From NCBI GenBank assembly GCA_017525905.1, contig JAFXSD010000028.1, positions 41,579 through 105,578 of the forward strand: DNA of 64,000 bases. The letters run 5' to 3'. Under the pieces are notes generated by a model. That model had not been told where the DNA came from. It was given only the letters and a program-made list of their open reading frames with translations, and did not search any database. Of the stretch, positions 56,291 to 64,000 are shown piece by piece; positions within the stretch are counted from its first letter, which is position 1; every line of letters begins with the position of its first letter. The translations under genes were made by a program, and so were the position numbers. Source of the stretch: Elusimicrobiota bacterium. Its GTDB lineage: Bacteria; Elusimicrobiota; Endomicrobiia; Endomicrobiales; Endomicrobiaceae.

Positions 56291-57622
56291 TTAACAATAG
56301 TTATAAATTTTTCTGTATTTTATGAAATAAAATATGCAAACTAATATAGACAAAAATTCCGCAACGGGAATAGCCAACCAAATTCCGTTAACTCCTAACA
56401 CTAACGGTAACAACAATATTGCCAAACTTAAGAATAAGAATGTTCTAAGGAACATGATTATTGCTGCTGCTTTTCCGTTGGAAAAAGCGGTAAACATTGC
56501 TGCCGAAAAAATGTCTGTTCCGGTAAACAAAAATGAAATTGCAAAAATAAAAAATCCTTTTAATGCAATATAAAACACATGTGAGTTTTCTTTTGCGAAA
56601 AAAGTTATTATGTAAGGAGCAGCCGGTAACGATAAGAAACAAATTAAAACCGAAGACAGTATTACAAATATCATACTTGTTTTAAAAATATTTTTTAGTT
56701 GATATGTGTTTTTGCTTCCGTAATTATAACTGAATATCGGGGCAACACCCGAAGAATATCCGTAAAAAATGGAAGTTAAAATAAATTCCGCATAAAGAAC
56801 AATCGTTATTGCCGCAACACCGTCTACGCCTATATATTTCATCATTTCTATGTTGAACAAAAAAGTTGTTACAGATACCGCTAAATTTCCTATAAATTCC
56901 GCTAACCCGTTATAACAGCTTTTAACAACAGCAAGCAAATTTGAACCGGGTTTAACAAAATACAATGTACCTTTTTTATTGAATGTGAAAAAGAATACTC
57001 CTATTGAAATTTGCGAGATAAAACCTAAAACCGTTCCGTAAGCAGCACCGGAAATTCCCATACCCATTAAAACGATAAAAATATAATCAAATATAATGTT
57101 TGCTATTCCTCCGGTGACAGTAGTAAATAACCCCATTTTAGGTTTTCCGGCTGCAATGAAAAAAGAATGAAATATCATTTGCAGTATGCACAACGGAGAA
57201 AAAATTAAAATAGGAACAATATAGTCGTAGCAATATTTGTAAATTGAATCATTTGAACCTAAAATATAAATTATAGGTTTTATAAATATTAAGCATATTA
57301 CGGCAAAAATTAAACCGATTACAGCCGAAGAAACGACTACTAAAGAAAAGTATTGTTTAGCCTGTTTATCTTTTCTTTCTCCCATCTTTTTTGCAACTAA
57401 AGCACTGCCTCCGGAAGCAAGCATACTTGAAATTGCAAATAACATACTGAATAACGGATAAACAATATTTATTGCGGCAAAAGCATCGGTATTAACAAAT
57501 CTGGAAACGAATACCCCGTCCACCATTACATATAACGATACAAAAAACACCATTATCATTGTCGGCAGTGCAAATTTTATCAAACCGAAAAAATTAAAAT
57601 TTTGTGCTAATTTATTTTCCAT
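56291..57622 (-). CDS. MATE-family multidrug/sodium antiporter
   Basis: 443 aa from the ATG at 57622, which avoids a 17-residue extension lacking family similarity. Twelve hydrophobic segments form two related halves. Family marks are ALPTMIMVFFVSLYVMVDGVFVSR at the N-terminus, GGSALVAKKMGERK and, in the second half, GVAPIFSYNYGSKN. It exports drugs or metabolites in exchange for sodium or protons. The substrate is unknown. Confidence 0.93.
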   Translation of the reverse strand: MENKLAQNFNFFGLIKFALPTMIMVFFVSLYVMVDGVFVSRFVNTDAFAAINIVYPLFSMLFAISSMLASGGSALVAKKMGERKDKQAKQYFSLVVVSSAVIGLIFAVICLIFIKPIIYILGSNDSIYKYCYDYIVPILIFSPLCILQMIFHSFFIAAGKPKMGLFTTVTGGIANIIFDYIFIVLMGMGISGAAYGTVLGFISQISIGVFFFTFNKKGTLYFVKPGSNLLAVVKSCYNGLAEFIGNLAVSVTTFLFNIEMMKYIGVDGVAAITIVLYAEFILTSIFYGYSSGVAPIFSYNYGSKNTYQLKNIFKTSMIFVILSSVLICFLSLPAAPYIITFFAKENSHVFYIALKGFFIFAISFLFTGTDIFSAAMFTAFSNGKAAAIIMFLRTFLFLSLAILLLPLVLGVNGIWLAIPVAEFLSILVCIFYFIKYRKIYNYC

Positions 57623-57678
57623 AATGTTAGTATGATACCAAAAATGGTAAAAGAATAGAAGACAGAACAGCAAAGTAA

Positions 57679-57712
57679 ACAGCCTGTCGAATTTAAAATT
57701 TCAACAGGCTGT
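57679..57712 (-). terminator. terminator of giant 4
   Basis: Perfect arms ACAGCCTGT / ACAGGCTGT enclose a 16-nt A/T-rich loop, and TTTACTTT follows on the minus strand, about 35 bp after the giant 4 stop. Confidence 0.7.
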
Positions 57713-57747
57713 CGTATAAAATAAGTACTTGCTTTTCTTAACAATTT

Positions 57748-60700
57748 CTATGCGGCTGAAAGCAGTGCATGAATTTGTTTTGTGTCCATACCATCAATTC
57801 CTCTTTCCAATAGGGCACTATCAACTTGTAAACTTTCTGCCAAAAGCAAATCTATTATTCCGCTTATAGCAACACTATCATTTGTATTCTTTTTTAAATC
57901 TTCTTTGAATGCTTGCATTATCATATCTGCCGTAATAGTTGTATTTGGATTTTGCTCTTTTAGAATTTTTTCTTTTCTTTCCGCAGCTGATTCTCCGACA
58001 TTAACATCATAACTCGTATGTGCCAACATTCTATATTCTACAAGTCTTTCCATAAGTTCGTTCATGTTATCTATTCTGTCAATATTTTTAATATTATCTA
58101 TAACCTTAGATAGTTCTATTACTTGCATAATTCCTTCTATTTTTTCCAACAATTCATCTTCTCTTCCGGTTAAACTTGTCGCATCTGTTATTCCAAGAAG
58201 TTCAGCTAATTTTATTTCTCCTTCACTATCAATAAATCCTCCGGCTACAATCAATGGTCCCATTTCTTTATTTTCTATTAAATCCCAAATAAAATCTACA
58301 TTTTTTATCAGTTTGTTTAAGTCGGTTCCTTTGTTTAATTCATTAACTGCAAGATTTCTACCGGCTCTTATATTTCTTGCTCTTATTTTTGCAGCTTTCT
58401 GTTCCGGTGTATCGACAAACATTGCCTTGATTAGTCCAAGCATCGTAATACCATTTTCAGTTGTGTCTTCTTTACTTATTTCCCTTAAAATTACTCCGTC
58501 AAAAGCAATTGCTGTTCCCATATTAATAATAGCTTTGATATTATCGGATGTTAAAACTATATTTTCTTTTTCGTCTCTTAAAACATTTACAATAACATTT
58601 GACCAATCAACTTTTTGTCCTTTTTTCAAAGCATCAAGAGCTTCATTGTAGCTCATAATTTGTTTCTGCTCTCCTGTTGCTTGTTCTTTTACTGCAACAT
58701 AAACACCTTCTTGCTTAATATTTTCTGCACCTTCACCAAACACGATAACATTCATTCCGTTTTCTTCTTTTGTTGCCAAATTTATCGCATTATTAATTTC
58801 CGTCGAATTTGCTGATGCAACATCTATCATGATATTTTCTATTCCGTTATTCTTAAGTTCGTTAATTACATCTTGCGTAACTTCTCCTGTTTTATAAATT
58901 CCAAAGATATTTGTTGTTTGAATAGTCATATTTCTTAATGCTTGAACTTTTAACTTTTCAAAATTTAACAATCCTTTTACCAATGCTCCATTTATGCTTT
59001 CTTCACTTGCCGCGAGGAAAGTACCATCATTAACATAGTCGTCAATTATATCTTCTTGTCCCTCAAGTAAAGAGGGCGAAACATAAAGAACATTTTTGTT
59101 TTTCTTTCCGATATTATTACTTGCTCTAAAATCGTCAAGAATACCTTTTATTGCATTTTTGCCGTTTGCTTTCTTTCCGGTAAGTTCTTCATATGTAATT
59201 GTTTCCAAGTTACCGCTTGTTTTTGCAAGTTCTATTAGAGCTTCTTTTCCTTCACCGTATACAACTTTTCCTGTTTCATCTGTAATAGATTCAGTTACGG
59301 AATTCAATAATATCATTTTTACTTTTATTCCGCTTTCCGCAAGAGCTCTAGCATCTTCTATTGCTTTTGCATCATTTGCATCAACTACCATTGTTGCGGT
59401 AGGTTTTAATTTAAATATTGATACTATTTTTAAAGAAGTTAATTGCAACCATTCGTTAGCTCTTTGTATCAATGTCGTTATTATCGGCTCAATATTGGTT
59501 GTTGTAGTTGTAGAAACTGTGCCTTCCGGTAATAAAGCAACGCCGTCTTTTTCTACTGAAATTCCGGTATCATCAATAACTATAGTCACATTTTCCAGAA
59601 TCATGTTTCCATCTTCCATCGGGAATTTATATCCGTGCTCCGCTAAATATTCAGGTGATATTTCTACAAAATCACTTAATTTGTTTATAAGTTGTACTTT
59701 TTCCCCTCTAAGTGTAAGATGATTTGCTGCAATATTTCCTTCCGGAACAAATTCTTTAGCTTCATTTTTGTTGTATATCCAATAATAATATGCTGCCCAT
59801 AAATATTCCGCACTTAAACCGGTTACGCCCAAAACATTTGTTTTTCCTTCAAGAACCAACTTGTTATTTTCAACATGTCCACTCAACAGATATTTTAAAA
59901 TATCAAGTACAAATTTATATGGTGTAAAACCGGCTTCTTCTCTCTGTTCGGGGTTTGCCATTGCAATGGTTGCCATCTGTTTATTTTCGCCGCCCAATAT
60001 AATATTCATAAAATTATTTAATTCGGGAGAAACCTTTCGTAACATTTCTATATTCATGTTTCCCCATAAAAATATTTGACCTATAGCCCATTCGAATTTT
60101 TGATAGCTACCCTTGTCAGATGTTATTGTAGGAGATGCAAATAATTGATAAACCTCTTCTTTCGTTAATCCTAAGATATCTTTTAAACCTATCAAAATTA
60201 ATCCCATCAACACATTGTTAAATTGTATTCCGTTTGTATTAAAAGGCTGTAATCTAATCTCATCCGAGCCTTTTATATCATATTTATCCATAAGTTTTAT
60301 TAAATTTTCAAATATATCGGCATCTTTTTGTTTTCCGTCTTCTTTAGCTTTTTCTGCAAGTTTTTTTAATTCTTCTTTAGATATTTTTTCTAATCCATAC
60401 AATTCAAATAATTTTAAGAAGGAATTTTTATCCATCTCGTTTTTGTCGGAGACATTTCCTCTTTCAAATAAATAAGCAAAATCATATACCATATCATCCG
60501 TGATATTTGCATCTGAAATCTTTGAATTTTTAAACAATTGATTGAACCAATTTATCCAAGATAAAAATTTAACGGATAAAGACATAAACTTTCCGCCTTT
60601 AGAATCAACATCGGTTGCAGTAACAGCTGTCATTGTTCCGGCTCCAATTCTTCCTGTAGGTGCTGAATTTAATCCATCACCATTACCGAAAAATAATTCT

Positions 60701-63700
60701 CTGCCATATTTCTTTATCAAATATTCAACTTGTTCTCTTGTTATCTTCGAGATATCAATTTTTTCATTAGATAATATTTGCTCAATTTGAGGAACTACCG
60801 AATCAAAAAGTGTAAAGAATACCGTTCCGTGCCCTCCCGGATTTATATTATCAAAATCCAAACATAAACCGCCATTCGCTCCCTTTTTCCACGAATAATA
60901 TCTTTCTTGTAACAATAATCCACCAGCTTTATCAGCAGTTTCACCCGGAATAATTGCTACAGACCCTTCACTAAAAGTTTCGGTTAATTCACTCTTTAAA
61001 GCACTTTTTATTGAGGATAATGTTTTTATTGCATTTTCTTCACCACCGGGGCCTACTATTTGTAATGCTCCTACACCATCATGACTATTCATTTCTTGCA
61101 TTTTAATATCCATGATAGTAGCAATAAAGTTTAAATCAATTTTTTTGCTTAATTTTTCTATTTCTTCTTTGGTCAAAGTCTCTTCATCCTCAAATAACTT
61201 ATTTATAATGTTAATGATTTCATTATCGCCGGATTTTTTTGCTTCATTCATAGCTGCTACAAAACTATCTTTTATTCTTTCGAAACCCGTATCGGAAGCC
61301 TTACCTGTTAAACTTGGAACCGAGATTTTATTTGAGCCCGGAGTTTCTTCCAATGTTGTTTCTCCATTACTGTTTACAAATATTTCTTTTTTTAATTTGT
61401 TATCTTCATCATAGAAATGAAGTGGATTGATTTTAATAAATCCATTCCTTTTCAATGCTTCCAAATCGTTGCTCGTCTTTATATCTTTACCAAAAACATC
61501 ATTATTTCTTGCCATTTTTAATAACAGACTTATAGCTTCTCCATCTCCGTTCGCTTTTGCATTTTCTAATGCCGTATTAAAATTGTTAAAAGCAAAGATA
61601 AAAGGTTCTCTTCCTTTCACACTTTCACCTAATCCACCATTTAAATACATATAAACAATTCTGCTTATGTTTTTCGCTTCATTGTATTCTTGTAAATAAT
61701 CGTAACTTAACAAAGGCGAATCGCCTTCTTTTACGGCATAGGGTGTTATATTTCCATTTTGAAAGGAAGGTTCTTTTTCCAAACCTAATAAACCAAAACC
61801 GGCTTTTGTTTGCAATTCAAATACTGTTAAATCTATCTCTCTATAGTTATAGTATGAACTATATACCTTTTCTTTGTTCTTGTTAATGGAGAAAACAAAG
61901 TAACCGTGTAAAGCTAATGCTTTCTTTAATTCCAATATTCTTGATATATTTAATTCGTCACTATTACTTTCCAATATTTCCATTGCATCCATAGCTTGTT
62001 CCAACTTTTTCATTTCCGGAAGGTTTGCTAATTCAGTTGTTAATTTTGCCAATAGTAAACTATCATTATTCTTTTTTGCAGTTTCTATGTCAGCTTTTAA
62101 AGTTTTAACTTTTTCCGAATTACTAAAGGCATTCATAGCTTCTCTTAAATTGTCAAAATCTTCTCCAAGAGAAACTTCAGTTTCTCCTTTTGTTTCCATT
62201 TCATTAATGGCAAGTAATATTTCACTTGCGGCTGCTTTTCCTGCTTTTTGGAAATTTCCATCAGCATCTTCTACATTAATAATATGAATACCGAGCTTAC
62301 TTAAATTTACTTTATCACCTTCTTTTACATCAATCATCCTTTTTAACAAATCTTTAATTTCTTTATCTAAATTCTCTAAGCCGCCATGCTTTGCTTCCAA
62401 TAGATCATATAACCCTTTTTCTGCTAAATTGCCTGCCTTACTCTTATCAAGAACAAGCATATTCTTGCCGTTCTCATCTGTCTTAACTTCTGTTATAACA
62501 CCCTTCTCTATTAAATCCAACAAGAATAAAAAGTATTCTACCGAGTTGTTTATAGGTCTCTTTTCTGTTATTGCAGGAACTTCTTGTGCAAGCATTTTGC
62601 TGCTGATTAAAAATATTTCATTGCCTGCATCAAGTGCATTCAATAAATCGTTCTTTATTGAAACGCCTCTTCCTCCAATAATAAAGGCAATGTTTTTTGA
62701 ATTTCTGTTGTTTGTTGCTGCCATCGCTTTAGAATATGTATCTCCATCTGCAGCAACAAATTTCGTCACTTCCGCATATTCTTCCAAGCTTAGTCCTTTC
62801 GTGAAAAGATCTTCATTTCTTCCGTCATCAAAATAATCCTTATATTTCTGCATCTCTTCAACATTAGGAAACTGTCCGGTCTGTATGTATTGTAAGTATT
62901 CGGCCGCAGTATTGTATACCATCATAGCATTATAAGCTTGTGCCAAAATCGTTGATATCGCATCTATACTGCCACTCGAAGCTGTAGGAGATGAATTTAT
63001 TCCAATCGCATCTTGTCCAAACTTCTTCTTGAGTTCTCCAACCACACTACCCATTATTGCAAAAGCAACTTTATTATATGAAGGACATTCCTTAGAATCC
63101 GAATACCCTGAAATAGATAAGAAATATAGTACACTCGCATATGCCTTCTCTACTTTCTCTCTTACCTCTTTTGCATCCTTTATCTCATAAATATGTAAAA
63201 CTTCTTTCTTTAAATTCCAATATTCTTCCAACTCTTTAAGACTTAAACTGTCTAAATCTTTCCCTCCTTTTATACCAAACTCTCCAAACTTTTTCTCTAT
63301 TTGAGCAAGCGCTCTCGTTGTTCCTCTTGAAAGATTTTTTAAATTACCTAAAAATGAAATATCTACCGCATTTATCTTTGCAGTAAGGTCTTCCCTTAAC
63401 TTCTGCTCTAACTCTTGTTCCTCTGCTTTTTGTTCCTTTCCGATTTGGAGCTTAGCCCATTTAAATTTCGGTGCTAAAAGATTGTGAGCGGTATGGAGCA
63501 CAAAATCTGTAAGAAAATAACAAGCAATGGCAGCTAAACCGAGGTTCAAAAATAAGGATAATCCAACAGTAATACCAATATTAACAGCAGATATTATTCT
63601 TGCATTCCTTACTCCTATTTTCTGTCGCTCCGGTGTTTTCCACTGAGGGTGTAATTTTATAAGTAGTTTAGGTGCAATCCAACCAAGGGAAGTCATCCAA

Positions 63701-63999
63701 CCTACCTCCGGTATTACCGCTATTGCCACACCTAACGGTGTTTTAAGAAAAGCTTTTCCGAACAATTTTGTTAATAAATTTGTTACAAAATCTGCTTGAA
63801 GAAGTGTCGGTGAAGTACTTTCGGTCGGAACATAGTTTATTGGATAACCTGTCTGTTCGTCTATGTTAACTAAATAAGGTTCATCTATGTTTACAACCAA
63901 ATATCCGTCTACTCCTGCCGGTTTCGTCTGTGTTTGTCCGGGTCCCCAAGATTCAGGTGCCGCTATGGTTACTTCATCTTCAACTCTGTACCCCAAGTC
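57748..63999 (-). CDS. giant protein 4 (5' partial): membrane module and UDPGP-type uridylyltransferase
   Basis: At least 2083 aa; the frame is open at the window end, so any signal and QDLH domain lie outside. Near the visible start is a membrane module with HTAHN (HxxxN) resembling the CPBP-like modules of giants 2 and 3. A UDPGP-family nucleotidyltransferase follows (about 780-1290): the nucleotide loop YLNGGLGESVKG, the NPGGHGTVF segment, GNGDGLNS, DVDSKGGKF and PFNTNGIQFNN match UTP-glucose-1-phosphate uridylyltransferase motifs in order. A C-terminal region (from about 1530, TMVVDANDAKAIEDARAL) resembles the end of giant 3, and the chain ends ALLSAA. The probable reaction is glucose 1-phosphate + UTP to UDP-glucose. 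A terminator follows the stop. Confidence 0.82.
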   Translation of the reverse strand, partial: DLGYRVEDEVTIAAPESWGPGQTQTKPAGVDGYLVVNIDEPYLVNIDEQTGYPINYVPTESTSPTLLQADFVTNLLTKLFGKAFLKTPLGVAIAVIPEVGWMTSLGWIAPKLLIKLHPQWKTPERQKIGVRNARIISAVNIGITVGLSLFLNLGLAAIACYFLTDFVLHTAHNLLAPKFKWAKLQIGKEQKAEEQELEQKLREDLTAKINAVDISFLGNLKNLSRGTTRALAQIEKKFGEFGIKGGKDLDSLSLKELEEYWNLKKEVLHIYEIKDAKEVREKVEKAYASVLYFLSISGYSDSKECPSYNKVAFAIMGSVVGELKKKFGQDAIGINSSPTASSGSIDAISTILAQAYNAMMVYNTAAEYLQYIQTGQFPNVEEMQKYKDYFDDGRNEDLFTKGLSLEEYAEVTKFVAADGDTYSKAMAATNNRNSKNIAFIIGGRGVSIKNDLLNALDAGNEIFLISSKMLAQEVPAITEKRPINNSVEYFLFLLDLIEKGVITEVKTDENGKNMLVLDKSKAGNLAEKGLYDLLEAKHGGLENLDKEIKDLLKRMIDVKEGDKVNLSKLGIHIINVEDADGNFQKAGKAAASEILLAINEMETKGETEVSLGEDFDNLREAMNAFSNSEKVKTLKADIETAKKNNDSLLLAKLTTELANLPEMKKLEQAMDAMEILESNSDELNISRILELKKALALHGYFVFSINKNKEKVYSSYYNYREIDLTVFELQTKAGFGLLGLEKEPSFQNGNITPYAVKEGDSPLLSYDYLQEYNEAKNISRIVYMYLNGGLGESVKGREPFIFAFNNFNTALENAKANGDGEAISLLLKMARNNDVFGKDIKTSNDLEALKRNGFIKINPLHFYDEDNKLKKEIFVNSNGETTLEETPGSNKISVPSLTGKASDTGFERIKDSFVAAMNEAKKSGDNEIINIINKLFEDEETLTKEEIEKLSKKIDLNFIATIMDIKMQEMNSHDGVGALQIVGPGGEENAIKTLSSIKSALKSELTETFSEGSVAIIPGETADKAGGLLLQERYYSWKKGANGGLCLDFDNINPGGHGTVFFTLFDSVVPQIEQILSNEKIDISKITREQVEYLIKKYGRELFFGNGDGLNSAPTGRIGAGTMTAVTATDVDSKGGKFMSLSVKFLSWINWFNQLFKNSKISDANITDDMVYDFAYLFERGNVSDKNEMDKNSFLKLFELYGLEKISKEELKKLAEKAKEDGKQKDADIFENLIKLMDKYDIKGSDEIRLQPFNTNGIQFNNVLMGLILIGLKDILGLTKEEVYQLFASPTITSDKGSYQKFEWAIGQIFLWGNMNIEMLRKVSPELNNFMNIILGGENKQMATIAMANPEQREEAGFTPYKFVLDILKYLLSGHVENNKLVLEGKTNVLGVTGLSAEYLWAAYYYWIYNKNEAKEFVPEGNIAANHLTLRGEKVQLINKLSDFVEISPEYLAEHGYKFPMEDGNMILENVTIVIDDTGISVEKDGVALLPEGTVSTTTTTNIEPIITTLIQRANEWLQLTSLKIVSIFKLKPTATMVVDANDAKAIEDARALAESGIKVKMILLNSVTESITDETGKVVYGEGKEALIELAKTSGNLETITYEELTGKKANGKNAIKGILDDFRASNNIGKKNKNVLYVSPSLLEGQEDIIDDYVNDGTFLAASEESINGALVKGLLNFEKLKVQALRNMTIQTTNIFGIYKTGEVTQDVINELKNNGIENIMIDVASANSTEINNAINLATKEENGMNVIVFGEGAENIKQEGVYVAVKEQATGEQKQIMSYNEALDALKKGQKVDWSNVIVNVLRDEKENIVLTSDNIKAIINMGTAIAFDGVILREISKEDTTENGITMLGLIKAMFVDTPEQKAAKIRARNIRAGRNLAVNELNKGTDLNKLIKNVDFIWDLIENKEMGPLIVAGGFIDSEGEIKLAELLGITDATSLTGREDELLEKIEGIMQVIELSKVIDNIKNIDRIDNMNELMERLVEYRMLAHTSYDVNVGESAAERKEKILKEQNPNTTITADMIMQAFKEDLKKNTNDSVAISGIIDLLLAESLQVDSALLERGIDGMDTKQIHALLSAA

Positions 64000-64000
64000 C

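Noticed and set aside
58064..58651. Open frame of 195 codons on the plus strand inside giant 4
   Set aside because: Shadow of the giant 4 C-terminal region; no ribosome site and no recognisable domain.

Overview
The window is a strongly AT-rich bacterial chromosome segment with a Gram-negative envelope: MurA, a beta-barrel outer-membrane candidate, lipoprotein signals and many Sec signal peptides. It has a B12-dependent ribonucleotide reductase and no rRNA, tRNA, phage or transposase that I could recognise. Very long secreted or membrane multidomain proteins suggest a lineage of the Elusimicrobiota (Endomicrobia-like) or Omnitrophota type. This is inference from gene content; no marker here settles the phylum.

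Layout. 1-4.0 kb: the 3' end of ligA, a secreted tandem-repeat protein, an RluA-type pseudouridine synthase and a DUF362 ferredoxin protein. 4.0-19.1 kb (minus strand): an operon, read from 19.1 kb down, of a small exported membrane protein, a 1980-aa giant protein with a GT2 glycosyltransferase (giant 2), an ABC-F ATPase and a 2248-aa giant protein with metalloprotease-like, HD and class III FBPase-like domains (giant 1). 19.3-21.4 kb: a GT39-like/PAP2 fusion on the plus strand. 21.5-26.4 kb: pstS-pstC-pstA-pstB2-pstB1 and phoU. 26.5-30.4 kb: dcd, a lipoprotein and nrdR-nrdJ. 30.7-40.5 kb: a second small exported protein followed by a 3084-aa giant protein with a complete phosphohexomutase domain (giant 3). 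40.5-49.1 kb: housekeeping genes pgi, an outer-membrane barrel, murA, prmC, prfA, rpmE, a ThiF/MoeB-like gene and pyrG. 49.2-57.6 kb: a CAT-like acetyltransferase, two membrane sensor-like proteins, serC, an alpha/beta hydrolase, a radical SAM protein and a MATE exporter. 57.7-64 kb: a fourth giant protein with a UDPGP (UTP-glucose-1-phosphate uridylyltransferase) domain, cut by the window end (giant 4).

The most interesting content is the giant-protein family, about 28 kb or 44% of the window. Giants 1-3 share a signal sequence and an N-terminal QDLH...GGFH domain (the N-terminus of giant 4 is outside the window). Giants 2-4 carry a membrane module resembling CPBP/CAAX-type intramembrane proteases. 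All four end in the same short tail, LLSAA or MLAAA. Their embedded enzymes line up as one route: FBPase-like (giant 1), stand-alone Pgi (beside giant 3), phosphohexomutase (giant 3), UDP-glucose synthesis (giant 4) and a membrane GT2 glycosyltransferase (giant 2). I read this as a dispersed, membrane-tethered route from fructose bisphosphate to a surface or secreted glucan. Domain identities come from motifs; the joint function is inference.

A second notable point is the phosphate transporter. Its two ATPases carry complementary motif losses, predicting a heterodimer with one intact and one degenerate ATP site.
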